A stretch of 64,000 bases of DNA from Alphaproteobacteria bacterium (lineage in GTDB: Bacteria > Pseudomonadota > Alphaproteobacteria > SMXP01), in the NCBI GenBank assembly GCA_028285305.1, contig JANQPV010000052.1, positions 1-64,000 of the forward strand, written 5' to 3'. Under the pieces are notes generated by a model. It ran no database searches and had not been told where the DNA came from. It worked only from the letters and a program-made list of their open reading frames with translations. Below, piece by piece: positions 16,508-25,376 of this stretch; positions within the stretch are counted from its first letter, which is position 1, and each line of letters begins with the position of its first letter. A program made the position numbers and the translations under genes.

Positions 16508-18890
16508 GGCATGTCCCATCTCCTTCGGCTTGTGCCCATTTTGTGAATTGGATTAGTGCGTCGACGCATGAAGGCAATGTCGATGCAACCGCGACGGCGC
16601 CATGCCCGCGCAATACGGCAATCCTTGCGTCTTTGCCACCGAACGGCCGCAGAGCTGCAAGAATTTGCGGCCCAGTGTGCCAAACGCCGTCTTCAAGATA
16701 GGATTCCGTTCGAAATTCATTTGCTTTCTCGGCATAGGTGGAGGCTTTCTCATGCGTGTGAATGATATAACGGACCTTCTCATCATGCGCATAAATGAAG
16801 GCGTGCCACGGCGAACAACTGCTTGGCGTGTTTGTGGGGGGGCCGACGGTCCACGCGAAGTCGCTAACCGGATCATAGCTTGAGACGATCAAGAACTTGG
16901 CACCGGCGGGGCTGAGTTTGTTGGATCGCGATGTTGTTACTACGAATGCGCGATCATCGAGGCGATGTGATGCTGAGCCCGCTCTTCTGTCACCAAGTGC
17001 TCCGTGATCCTGAAGCACCTCGTAGTGCTGCGTCATCTGTCGTGCAAATCGGCGCGTGTCCTGGTAATAGGAGTATTCTCCCGTCAGCAGTCCTCGAGAA
17101 ATCCAGTTAAATTTGATTCTGTAGTCTCGACAGATAATCGTATCGACAACCTTAGCTTCGGGAATTGAATCTCCAAGACCTTGCGTATGGATTACGTGCA
17201 CACCGGCATTGGCGAGCCTTTCAAAATCACTTAACATGAACTCAGCACACGCTTCCTCACTTGGTGCAACGATGATTTTGATTTCTCTTGCGCGCGCGCG
17301 GGCTAGGAAGCCGTCGGCACCCTCAGAAGTTTTTTCCATCCACCAACAAAGCGCTTCATAATTGGCAGGCGCGTTGAGCAGCAATGACTGTTCTTCAAGC
17401 GAATCTACCTCGACCGTCATCCCAGGAAGTATCGCGACCCTCTCAAACTGTCGTTCCAATCGCGCGGCCAATTCGTTTACGTCAATTGGATCTCCTTCAG
17501 AGCAAGAAAACTTGATTGTTTTGTCGCTTGGCCAGATGTTGATGGTCGAGTAATTGGACATCGGCTGCTTGGCGACACCAGCATCATCAAGTGTTGTTGT
17601 TATCTCGATGTCGCCATTGAAGTAATAACCCTCCTTTTTGGAGGGATGACTGGAAACTAGAAAATTCGATCTAACTTCCTCGGCCCATTGCTTGGGTTTA
17701 TGGATGCCATTGGCCAGTGCATAATCTTTGGCCGCACTCAAGACATGCTTACGAATTTCGCGCACATCCGAACGTACCCAAGTTTCGATTTCGGGACCAA
17801 ACCACGCTATCGCATCTTCTACGTCTTGTTCGACTTCCTCCGAGACAGTTGGCAGCGTCATGGCCTTACCAAGCCCGGCCGTCATAAGAGCCCAATTGCT
17901 TCCTCTAAGCCAAGCGGGCGGTTCTGTAGCCAATGCGAGATAAGCGAGAAGAGTGAGGCGACGCCTCCAGTAACGATCCCCTTTGGCAATTTTGCCGCGC
18001 GTCGGACTAAAGTCGAATTGCCCCAATCGCACTACGTCTTCCTGTCCGACAAGCGATTCGTCGCGCCTGCGCAAGCTGACGCGTATGCCGACTTTAGGGT
18101 TCAGCAGTACCTCGTCTCGAAGAAGCGGCCAGTCCTCATACCAATCCTGGAACCGGTAGTCCTGTTGGCGGGAGACCTGACGCCAAGCCAGCCTCGGTTG
18201 TTCGCGAAGATCAATTTCCAGCGCGAGCAGGTACTTTTTTTGCATTATCGTCAGAAACTCTGGGTGGCGCCGCATCGCTTCAAGACGTCTCATGCGAACG
18301 CGGTCTCTGATGAATACCGCTTCTACCTCAGCGTTTTGCAGATCACACTCGAAAAGAATGTGTGCCAGAAGCCGCTCGAAACGATGGCGTAGCTGAACAT
18401 CGCCGCTCAGATCATGATAGTTTGGGTTCTTGTTGATTTTGGGGACCAGAATCGTGTTGTAGTCCTCCAGTCGCCTTACGACATTCATGTAACCAGGTGC
18501 ACTGTCGAAGTAGCTTGACACAATTACAGGTACATCGCGGGGCGTGAATCCATGCCCAATTTCTCCGCGACGCAAGGCGCGAACAAGGCCAATCCCACCT
18601 TCATCGACGACGTATCGTTGCCAGTGCGTATGCGACAATGGCTCTGACGATTCTCCGCCGTCAGTAGTTTCGAAGTGGAGAATGCCGCCGGCGAGCCGGT
18701 AACCGGGTGGAAGAAGAAGGAGGTCAACTATCAGAAGATCGTAGCGCACTCCAATCAAGGACTCGTGTGCCTCGCGGTTCGTTGTCACGCGCGCATATTT
18801 CACAGAAGCTCTGAAGTTCAGGGCGCTTAGGTAGGCCTCAAGCGCCGCGGCCACGTCCTCCTCGTCCTCAACGATGAGCACGTTCTTCAT
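16500..18890 (-). CDS. Receiver domain fused to class II aldolase/adducin-like domain
   Basis: About 796 residues. Residues 1-180 form a response-regulator receiver: acidic VEDEED at 7-12, phosphoacceptor region LLIVDLLLL near 55, a ~40-residue insertion and the Lys in LVPKINKN. A middle region (about 180-600) matches nothing I know. The C-terminal ~190 residues look like class II aldolase/adducin: LSPAG, YIIHTHEKA (metal His-x-His) and RGHGAVAVAS (third His). The usual catalytic Glu after the SS of that fold appears replaced (PSSCSPWHAF). No histidine kinase is nearby. It starts two bases after the permease stop and overlaps the RelA/SpoT gene. Confidence 0.7.
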   Translation of the reverse strand: MKNVLIVEDEEDVAAALEAYLSALNFRASVKYARVTTNREAHESLIGVRYDLLIVDLLLLPPGYRLAGGILHFETTDGGESSEPLSHTHWQRYVVDEGGIGLVRALRRGEIGHGFTPRDVPVIVSSYFDSAPGYMNVVRRLEDYNTILVPKINKNPNYHDLSGDVQLRHRFERLLAHILFECDLQNAEVEAVFIRDRVRMRRLEAMRRHPEFLTIMQKKYLLALEIDLREQPRLAWRQVSRQQDYRFQDWYEDWPLLRDEVLLNPKVGIRVSLRRRDESLVGQEDVVRLGQFDFSPTRGKIAKGDRYWRRRLTLLAYLALATEPPAWLRGSNWALMTAGLGKAMTLPTVSEEVEQDVEDAIAWFGPEIETWVRSDVREIRKHVLSAAKDYALANGIHKPKQWAEEVRSNFLVSSHPSKKEGYYFNGDIEITTTLDDAGVAKQPMSNYSTINIWPSDKTIKFSCSEGDPIDVNELAARLERQFERVAILPGMTVEVDSLEEQSLLLNAPANYEALCWWMEKTSEGADGFLARARAREIKIIVAPSEEACAEFMLSDFERLANAGVHVIHTQGLGDSIPEAKVVDTIICRDYRIKFNWISRGLLTGEYSYYQDTRRFARQMTQHYEVLQDHGALGDRRAGSASHRLDDRAFVVTTSRSNKLSPAGAKFLIVSSYDPVSDFAWTVGPPTNTPSSCSPWHAFIYAHDEKVRYIIHTHEKASTYAEKANEFRTESYLEDGVWHTGPQILAALRPFGGKDARIAVLRGHGAVAVASTLPSCVDALIQFTKWAQAEGDGTCHD

Positions 18891-18892
18891 GA

Positions 18893-20083
18893 CTAAGCTC
18901 CCGTGATTGGCGTCCGCAATGCTGGCGCTTTTGACAGGGCGACCCCCACAATTAAGCTCGCCGGAAGAGAGGCAATCACGCCCCAGCCGCCAGGATTGAC
19001 GAATGCAATAGCAGCACCCGCCGAGATCGACACGGCGGCAGCGATGGCCGAAAAACGAACACGCATGATCCGAGCCGCGATAATTGCGCCGCCAATCGGC
19101 GGGACCACATTGCCAAGCAGTCCGAGCCAGGCTGAGAGTTGCGGAACTTCATAAGGTCGCAGAAGCGAAGCATTGGCGGCGACGACAGCCGCAATGACAA
19201 CGACCGTCCGTGCCGATATACCAGTCGCCCGATTGATATTCAGGGAAATCGAATACATGGCATTGTCATTGGTGCTCCAAATGCTGGCAATGAGAAACGC
19301 AGCGCCGACGAGTCCCAGACCTGCCATTTGCAGCACGGTGGCAACGTCGCCAGACCCATAATTTTCAAAGGCGAGCGCTCCAACAACCATGAGCGCCGTG
19401 TTGCCGAAAAGAAATGCGACAATAGCCAAAAATGCCGCGCGCGGAGCACTTTGCTCAAAGCGCATGACATCGGCGATTGTCGCTATTGAACCCATTATCC
19501 AGAGCGAGAATACTAGAGAGACAGCGGTTGCGAACGGCATTTGGGCGCCGTTAGGTTGGTTAATTCCGACCGAAGGTGTGCTCAGCACGAGGACGGCACC
19601 AGTCGCGATGATGGGCACCGCCAGCCAGCTGAGGGTAGCCAGCGCTCGAAACCCAAAGAAAGAGGTTATCGCCATTACGAGGGGGGTCAGCACAAGGATG
19701 ATCTCGGACGGAATACTTGGTACCCATGAAGCGATAATCCCTCCGAGCAAGGAAGCTTGGATTACGTACCAGCCGAGAATAACAAGCGCCGCAAACGTAA
19801 CGACGATGCGAGAAATTGAACCGCCAAATACATCTGTCATTTGACCGCCAAATGAACGGCCGGTGCGTGCAGAGTAATAGGCGGTGTGGCCAGCGATGAT
19901 CGATAGTGCAATGCCACCCAACAAAATGGCGCTGACCCACTGCGTCCGACTCATTGCGGCAGCAAGCGCGGCGCCGACTATGAGATTCGTGGTCACCGCG
20001 GTGAGTCCGAGCGTCACCGCAAAAATCGTGATGGGCCTTTTCTTGTCCGTCGTCCGAACCGCTTCGTGCGAAAATTCTGGCAT
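18893..20083 (-). CDS. NCS1-family permease (cytosine/purine permease-like)
   Basis: About 396 residues with eleven to twelve hydrophobic segments. The N-terminal region, with TNLIVGAALAAAMS and GHTAYYSARTGRSFGGQM, and the later STNDNAMYSISLNI stretch are typical of CodB-like NCS1 transporters, which bring in nucleobases, hydantoins or related heterocycles with a cation. It lies 15 bases after the phosphohistidine subunit gene and two bases before the receiver-aldolase gene. That places a small-molecule importer inside the operon. Substrate cannot be read from the sequence. Confidence 0.82.
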   Translation of the reverse strand: MPEFSHEAVRTTDKKRPITIFAVTLGLTAVTTNLIVGAALAAAMSRTQWVSAILLGGIALSIIAGHTAYYSARTGRSFGGQMTDVFGGSISRIVVTFAALVILGWYVIQASLLGGIIASWVPSIPSEIILVLTPLVMAITSFFGFRALATLSWLAVPIIATGAVLVLSTPSVGINQPNGAQMPFATAVSLVFSLWIMGSIATIADVMRFEQSAPRAAFLAIVAFLFGNTALMVVGALAFENYGSGDVATVLQMAGLGLVGAAFLIASIWSTNDNAMYSISLNINRATGISARTVVVIAAVVAANASLLRPYEVPQLSAWLGLLGNVVPPIGGAIIAARIMRVRFSAIAAAVSISAGAAIAFVNPGGWGVIASLPASLIVGVALSKAPALRTPITGA

Positions 20084-20098
20084 TGTTCGTCCAAATGA

Positions 20099-21607
20099 TT
20101 AGCAGTTGACTTTTTGGGGCATTACCAACCCGACCGCCCGACGTGCATCAACTGTGCACGCCTGTCCGTCCTTCAAGGCGCGCGTGGCATATTTGGTGCC
20201 AATTACGCAAGGCACCTGGAGTTCGCGACTGATAATTGCAGCGTGGCATAGCAATCCGCCCTCATCGGTGACGATAGCGGCCGCTTTTTCGATGCCGATC
20301 ATCAAGTCGGGGGTGGTCATCGGCGTCACCAGAACACCATTTCCGCCTGAGACTTTCGAGACGTCGACCGGTCCTCCCACGAGACATGCGTTGCCCCGAA
20401 CAAAGCCCTCAAAAGCCGTCGTGCCGCGTAGCGGAAAGGCAAGTTCCTCATCGAAATCGAACGCATTGTATTTGTCTTGTTCTCGTTCCTCGGCCACAGT
20501 TTCGATGTTTGGCCCTTCAACTGTCATGCAGAAGGCACTACGGCGGCGGAGGATTTCTTCTTGGGTCACGACAGGCGATCCTTGTCGCAGAGACACAAGC
20601 AATTCCGTTTCGGTAAGATGAACAAGATCTTCCCGGCTGATATCGAGCGTCGAGGCCGCGTGCTGAAACACGTGGCGAATACGCACTTCTGATTCAAAGT
20701 GGCAGTCGACACGTCGAAACCGCAGCGACTGGAGTCTGCCCGCGATGTTTAGCAAGCGCGAAATTGGTTCTGGAAGTGCAAGTTCCTGCCTCTTGGCCTG
20801 CGCTTTTTCTTTGCGTGCGGCGCGCCGAGTCACAAGAGTGGAAACAGAGGGGTAGCCTTTGCCCGCAACTAGATAATTGTGAATTCTGTTGAGTACCTGC
20901 TCGGTACTCGCGGGATCATGTAGATAGGCAAAGGTCTGCTGCCACCCAAAGCGCGACAGGTGATCGTCGATAAGCGAAAGTAATTTGCTAGCCAAGGGCC
21001 CTGAGCCGTTTCCTTGAGTCAATTCGGAAATCGCTCGCCTGCCGGATGCTGAATCAGCTAGTTCGACTATTTCAAGAAGGGAGTGCACCTCGTTAACGAG
21101 CGAGGTCTCTTTTTCCATAAACACGCCATCGCGCAAGACCTCCGCCACGGCTTTATCGTGTTGATCACATTTTAAATGCTTAGAAAGCTGACGGCGCAGT
21201 TCAGCTTCGAGCGCGCTCTCAACAAGGACCATCGACGCTAGGAACGGCATTGTCTCCTTTGCAACCTCGAAGTAGCGCTGAAGATGGCCTCCGTACTCGC
21301 CACTCCTTGCAGATTCAGCAATCGCAATCTCATCAGTGACGGAGTAGAGCGTTCTTATGGCTGCCTCACAGCGCCGCTCGTAGAAGGAGTAAAATTCCTC
21401 TGACGATGCCGTGTCGATGAGATGGCGAAGCTCGAGCGCATCTTTAAGCGATATCTGGTGCGTGTCGTTTGCATATCTGTACCGCTGAATTGCAACGTCC
21501 CAGCTTAGTGCGCGTTGAAAATATTCGCGTGCGCCACCGGCGCATACGAGCGATACCCAGAGTACACTCTCCTTTCTGGTAACAAGCGAAATCCACTCAT
21601 CGCTCAT
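20099..21607 (-). CDS. PEP-synthase-like phosphohistidine (swivelling) subunit
   Basis: About 502 residues. The C-terminal ~90 residues carry the phosphohistidine signature TDEGGLLCHAAIISRELQ with the catalytic His in CHAA, followed by VPCVIGT. The preceding ~380 residues are mostly helical and lack the PEP/pyruvate TIM barrel, resembling instead the substrate-binding middle of rifampin phosphotransferase or the large subunit of phenylphosphate synthase. With the next gene upstream it would form a split dikinase in which ATP phosphorylates this His, which then passes phosphate to an acceptor. The start at 21607 has GGAAGGAGAG upstream and overlaps the ATP-grasp gene stop (ATGA). Confidence 0.8.
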   Translation of the reverse strand: MSDEWISLVTRKESVLWVSLVCAGGAREYFQRALSWDVAIQRYRYANDTHQISLKDALELRHLIDTASSEEFYSFYERRCEAAIRTLYSVTDEIAIAESARSGEYGGHLQRYFEVAKETMPFLASMVLVESALEAELRRQLSKHLKCDQHDKAVAEVLRDGVFMEKETSLVNEVHSLLEIVELADSASGRRAISELTQGNGSGPLASKLLSLIDDHLSRFGWQQTFAYLHDPASTEQVLNRIHNYLVAGKGYPSVSTLVTRRAARKEKAQAKRQELALPEPISRLLNIAGRLQSLRFRRVDCHFESEVRIRHVFQHAASTLDISREDLVHLTETELLVSLRQGSPVVTQEEILRRRSAFCMTVEGPNIETVAEEREQDKYNAFDFDEELAFPLRGTTAFEGFVRGNACLVGGPVDVSKVSGGNGVLVTPMTTPDLMIGIEKAAAIVTDEGGLLCHAAIISRELQVPCVIGTKYATRALKDGQACTVDARRAVGLVMPQKVNC

Positions 21608-22545
21608 GCGGCTCTCCTTCCTGTGGCGGTTACGGCGCGCGCTTGCACTATCCAAAGGCCGTCCCTAGCAAAACAAAATTCAATATCCTGCGGGCTGCCG
21701 AACAGGTCCTCGATTTCTGCGTATGCGATTGCGATCTCGCGTATCTGGGTCTCAGACAGACACAGTGATCTGCGACTGGCCAGCGTTGTTTTTGAGCGCT
21801 GCCGCCGCCCTTTGGCCCGGACGTCTTCGCGGAATGATTTGGTTCCAAGAACCGAAGATCGGACAGAGAAATCTGCCTTGCCCAGAATAATGCGGTCGGG
21901 AGTGATTTCACCTGCGAGAATGGGTCCACCAAAGCCGAATGCCGCCTCGATCATCACGATATCGGTGTCGCCCGAGACAGGGTGGCAACCAAAAACCACG
22001 CCTGAAACAAGAGGCCTGATAAGGCATTGAATGATCACACCCATCCGAGGGCCAAGCTGGCTGACGCCTCGGCTATCGCGGTAAGCTACGGCCATATCTC
22101 CAAAAAAAGCGGCTGTAACCTCGCGATAGGCTTCGACTATGGCGGCTTCAGTATTTGGGACGGTGAAAGATTGGTATTGCCCTGCCGAACTCACCCTTCC
22201 GCTATCCTCGCTCGAAGCTGATGAGCGCACGATAGCTGTCGTTTGATCTGCCGTATCGGCTATCCAACGCCGAATGATCTCCCGCACTTGAGGGAGAGGC
22301 GCGTGCTGACGAATGGCTTGGCGAGCGGCTGCAGCGGATACGCGAAGCACCACCAAATCGGCGCCCGACTGCATTCGGGCGCACTCAGAGGCGATACTCT
22401 TCCAGCAATACTGAATTTTGGTTGGATCGGGCTCGCCCCACCACTCCATCGGTATGGCGACGAACTGAGGAACCCGAACCCCATGGCGCTGCAACCGAAT
22501 TAGGTTGTGTGCTTTGCCGCCGTAGTGGACCGCGGAACCGTGCAC
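21604..22545 (-). CDS. PEP-synthase/PPDK-like ATP-binding subunit
   Basis: About 313 residues matching the N-terminal nucleotide-binding domain of PEP synthase or pyruvate phosphate dikinase: GGKAHNLIRLQRHGVRVP, IVRSSASSEDSG, SAGQYQSF, RMGVIIQCLI, GVVFGCHPVSGD and a final DIEFCFARDGLWIVQAR. Alone it lacks the phosphohistidine domain, which is supplied by the next gene. The GTG start has AAAGGAGAG at ideal spacing. It is first in the operon; this split order mirrors phenylphosphate synthase, where the ATP-grasp part and the His part are separate proteins. Together the two are about the size of rifampin phosphotransferase. Confidence 0.85.
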   Translation of the reverse strand: MHGSAVHYGGKAHNLIRLQRHGVRVPQFVAIPMEWWGEPDPTKIQYCWKSIASECARMQSGADLVVLRVSAAAARQAIRQHAPLPQVREIIRRWIADTADQTTAIVRSSASSEDSGRVSSAGQYQSFTVPNTEAAIVEAYREVTAAFFGDMAVAYRDSRGVSQLGPRMGVIIQCLIRPLVSGVVFGCHPVSGDTDIVMIEAAFGFGGPILAGEITPDRIILGKADFSVRSSVLGTKSFREDVRAKGRRQRSKTTLASRRSLCLSETQIREIAIAYAEIEDLFGSPQDIEFCFARDGLWIVQARAVTATGRRAA

Positions 22546-22861
22546 TAGACTCTCCTTTCGCCCAAAGGTTCACGTACTTGCCACTAAAAAGCGATAAGAA
22601 AATGGGGTTCTACCACGTCCGCGTGCTCACTCCGTCGCCCAATTGTGTAAGGGATTGCGATGACAACGAATTCTGACGTGGCTTTCCGCCACATCGGGTT
22701 CTCATCAGCCGACGCAACGCGTGAGAGAAGGCAGTAACTATAAAGTTTGAAGGCGATTAATGCGCACTGCCGAAGCTCAGATTATCGCAGCTCTTGCGAT
22801 CTTGTCATACACTTGACTCTTAGAAAGGTGAGCCAGCTATCTTTTTTGCTGCCAAGCAGGC
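22546..22861. other. Promoter-side intergenic region of the dikinase operon
   Basis: About 315 bases with no gene. The promoter of the minus-strand operon should lie here. I could not settle on one pair of -35/-10 boxes, and no clear inverted-repeat operator stands out. Confidence 0.4.
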
Positions 22862-23104
22862 TTAGGAGTTCTTTCTAGAAGCCCTTACACCTGGGCCACC
22901 TCCGTTCTCATCGATGAATTCTACACCCGCCTCTTCGAGGGCCCTTCTCACCGCCTTCAAATTGGGTGCGTTTGATTGTGGAAAGCCATCAACACTTTCC
23001 ATCCGTTGGACTGTAGAAACTCCGACACCAGCCTTTGCGGCTAACTTCTTTGCAGTCCAGCGCAAATGATGACGCGCCATTCGAATCTGCGAGCCGGTAA
23101 TCAT
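22862..23104 (-). CDS. Small XRE-type helix-turn-helix protein
   Basis: 80 residues. The HTH spans about 4-45 (QIRMARHHLRWTAKKLAAKA, then GVSTVQRME). A short tail with RRALEEAGVEFIDENGGGPG is common in alphaproteobacterial single-domain XRE regulators. It lies upstream of the dikinase operon on the same strand, so it may regulate that operon or itself. Its start region faces the plus-strand XRE gene. Confidence 0.8.
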   Translation of the reverse strand: MITGSQIRMARHHLRWTAKKLAAKAGVGVSTVQRMESVDGFPQSNAPNLKAVRRALEEAGVEFIDENGGGPGVRASRKNS

Positions 23105-23371
23105 TTTGAACGTTTTGACATCATATGAATGTTTTGAATTGACACTGCATTAGTGATGGTAGAGTCTGTTTGCCCATTTTACCAAGCGGGCCATGCGGGT
23201 GTTGGAGCACCCGGCACGGCCCTGACCACACCAACCTTTGGAGGAGGTCGGCATGGCTGGCACAGCCTTTATCACACATATACAACTCAAACTATATTCC
23301 GTGAACCGGTCGGAGTTCCGGAATCCACTTGGATCTTCCGGCTTCTCTACAACATGCGCCGGAGATCGGCC

Positions 23372-23722
23372 ATGGTGACGGGCGGCGACGATGCACTGAG
23401 CCGCCGCGTGGGGCAGCGAGTTCGTGCATTGCGCAAGCGACGTCACCTAACTCAGGAAGAGCTTGCTGGCTTGGTTGGCCGGTCGGTAGAGGCAGTCTCG
23501 ACTGTGGAACGCGGCAAATCTGCCCCAGGCTTAATCACACTTGTCCGCCTCGCCCATGCACTCGACGTTTCGCCAGGGGAGCTATTCGACGATGCAGCTG
23601 AAGATATGATCTCCCCAATTCGCGCCGGCACCATGGCCGCCATCGCCGACCGGCTGCGCGCGATGGACGACCGTAACCTCCGCATCGCCGCCCATCTGAT
23701 TGAGGGACTCTCCGAATGCTGA
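23372..23722 (+). CDS. XRE-family regulator (first of a convergent pair)
   Basis: About 116 residues. The HTH covers RVGQRVRALRKRRHLTQEEL to VSTVERGKSAPG, followed by a helical C-terminal segment (IADRLRAMDDRNLRIAAHLI). ATG 23372 with GGAG at good spacing is preferred over upstream in-frame ATGs. It is clearly paralogous to the minus-strand gene 23733-24068: both share the VERGKS.PG block and the ending ADRLRA/LLDAAN helix. The two are convergent with only ten bases between their stops. Confidence 0.8.
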   Translation: MVTGGDDALSRRVGQRVRALRKRRHLTQEELAGLVGRSVEAVSTVERGKSAPGLITLVRLAHALDVSPGELFDDAAEDMISPIRAGTMAAIADRLRAMDDRNLRIAAHLIEGLSEC

Positions 23723-23732
23723 GGCGCAACTA

Positions 23733-24068
23733 TCACTGATTACGCTCAAGGGCCTCGATCTGATCCACTGCGGCCCTGAGCAGGGGATCGGAGAGCGCGT
23801 TGGCCGCATCAAGCAACCGGGCAAGCAGCCCCGCTCGATTGGCGCTAACGGGCCGACGTTCGGGCGGGTCGAAGAACTCTGCCACGGGAACGTTGAGAGC
23901 TTGAGATAGCCGTTCCAGGGTGACGTAGCCGGGCAGGGACTTGCCGCGCTCTACCGAAGAGATCGTTTCGACGGACCGGTCGATGAGTTCCGCAAGGTCG
24001 TCTTGCTTGAGCCTCCGACGCCTTCTTAGCGCTTTGATTCGCGCCCCCACCCGCGCACCGACAGTCAT
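23733..24068 (-). CDS. XRE-family regulator (second of a convergent pair)
   Basis: About 111 residues. The HTH is RVGARIKALRRRRRLKQDDL to ISSVERGKSLPG. Its C-terminal helical tail (AGLLARLLDAANALSDPLLR) is homologous to that of the 23372 gene. The start at 24068 (MTVGARVG) is chosen by alignment with its paralogue; an upstream ATG would add 34 unrelated residues. It diverges from the LuxR-type gene, with which it may share a control region. Confidence 0.8.
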   Translation of the reverse strand: MTVGARVGARIKALRRRRRLKQDDLAELIDRSVETISSVERGKSLPGYVTLERLSQALNVPVAEFFDPPERRPVSANRAGLLARLLDAANALSDPLLRAAVDQIEALERNQ

Positions 24069-24251
24069 GCAAGCCGTACTCGCGCGCAATGGTCGCAAAA
24101 CGAAGACGGTTAAATACGCTTTTTCCCACCGTCCGTAGTCGATTGCGTTTCCTGAAGAATATGGGCCCAAGCCTCATGGACATGATGTTTTGCCCGACCA
24201 AATTTCATGCCCATGGGGCGTACGCATGCAGATGCGGAGCCTCAAAAAATA

Positions 24252-24301
24252 CCGGATGTGCAGGTGAGGGAGACCCCCATTAGCCTCGCCTGCGCGTCCG
24301 G
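24252..24301 (+). promoter_or_regulatory. Fully pairing 18-bp RNA hairpin in the LuxR leader
   Basis: Arms 24252-24269 and 24284-24301 are 15/18 complementary as DNA. All three mismatches become G.U pairs when transcribed on the plus strand, so the RNA stem is unbroken with a 14-base loop. No T run follows, so it is not a simple terminator. It lies 23 bases before the GTG of the LuxR-type gene, and its 3' arm ends ten bases before that gene's GGGGAG. Confidence 0.5.
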
Positions 24302-24324
24302 TCTCGGTTAGGGGAGCTGCGGCT

Positions 24325-24945
24325 GTGACAGAAGACCAAACGCTGAACGATGGTGCCAAAGACGAAGCGAAAGACGGTGACGACTTAGACCAGGCTTGGG
24401 AGGATGAGGAAGCTCGTGAGCGCGAGGCTGCCGAGATGGCCGGCTTCGAAACGCGCATCTATCGCACCCTCTACGCTTGTCGCAGCGTTGATGAAATGGC
24501 GGCCGGCGTCGGCCGCATTCTAAGGGATCTGAGCTTCGATAGCTTCGCTTTCTTCTCGCTCGGAACGGACGGCAAGCGCTTCGATGTGCCTCACAGGCTC
24601 ATTGCTGCTCTGCCCGAAAAACTCATCACTGCTTATGATGCTAAGCGTTATCACGAATGGGATATCATCTTCGACTATGCCTTCCATAACCGCCGACCCG
24701 CCTACTATGCGACCCTGCGGGCTGAGCTTGCACGCTTTCCCTACGGCTCGCAAATGAAGGAGATCAACCGTGAGATCTTCGGTCTCTATCTCAGTCACGG
24801 CTACGCGGATTTCTACCTCGTCCCCTGTGGCGTCGGGGGGCGAAAAGCGCTTCTGAAAGTCGGAATTCGCGACGTCGAGGCTGCCGAACTCACCTGCGCA
24901 GTCCGCGCTACGGAACAGCAGCAGGTAAGCGTTGCCATCGAGTGA
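24325..24945 (+). CDS. LuxR-type autoinducer-binding domain protein lacking the HTH
   Basis: About 206 residues. After an acidic, disordered N-terminus (DEAKDGDDLDQAWEDEEARE) comes a region resembling the acyl-homoserine-lactone-binding domain: YDAKRYHEWDIIFDYAF, RRPAYYATL and GLYLSHGYADFYLVPCG. The usual C-terminal LuxR helix-turn-helix is absent; the frame ends right after the sensor fold. It could be a natural anti-activator, a signal sink or a truncated regulator. The GTG start has GGGGAG upstream. No synthase gene is nearby. Confidence 0.6.
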   Translation: MTEDQTLNDGAKDEAKDGDDLDQAWEDEEAREREAAEMAGFETRIYRTLYACRSVDEMAAGVGRILRDLSFDSFAFFSLGTDGKRFDVPHRLIAALPEKLITAYDAKRYHEWDIIFDYAFHNRRPAYYATLRAELARFPYGSQMKEINREIFGLYLSHGYADFYLVPCGVGGRKALLKVGIRDVEAAELTCAVRATEQQQVSVAIE

Positions 24946-25261
24946 AGTGAGCAAATTTGGCGGCCAAAAGGATGCAACGGCACCCAATTACCACGTCCAT
25001 TTTGCCAAATCCAGGCGCAAGATTTGAGATCAAACAGGAGTCGAACCAAGCAGTGATTTGGCAGAGTCGCTACTGAGCCGATGGCAAAAAAAGTCGCTCA
25101 AAGATGTGCGGGAAGATTGGCGGCTTGGGAGGGCGAATCCGGAAGGCAAGATAAAGGGCCGGTGCCAAACCACCTTAAGCCACTGTCTGCACATCGGTTT
25201 TTCGTCGGCGGTGCGGAGACCCCCTGCCGACAACTTTTTGGTTAAGCCATTGGTGTAACTA
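24946..25261. other. Intergenic region downstream of the LuxR-like gene
   Basis: No gene is supported. A 66-codon plus-strand frame (25058-25258) does not encode a LuxR HTH and has no recognisable similarity. Minus-strand transcription of the effector gene is probably stopped at the hairpin just to the right. Confidence 0.35.
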
Positions 25262-25290
25262 AAGAAAAAGCGGCGCCGCTTTCTTAAGAA
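25262..25290 (-). terminator. Terminator of the WYL/effector unit
   Basis: The perfect palindrome AAAGCGGCGCCGCTTT (25267-25282) is flanked on the minus-strand 3' side by TTTCTTT. It lies about 95 bases after the stop of the cNMP-binding effector gene. Confidence 0.5.
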
Positions 25291-25376
25291 ACCAATGAAA
25301 TCAATGGATTAGGACTAGCGATTTCCTCTCGAAAACCACCGGATCACTTGAAAGGGAATTCGAGTACAGAACCTAT

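Noticed and set aside
25058-25258. Missing HTH of the LuxR-like gene supplied by the next plus-strand frame
   Set aside because: The 66-residue product lacks the LuxR HTH pattern and is not in register with the sensor gene.
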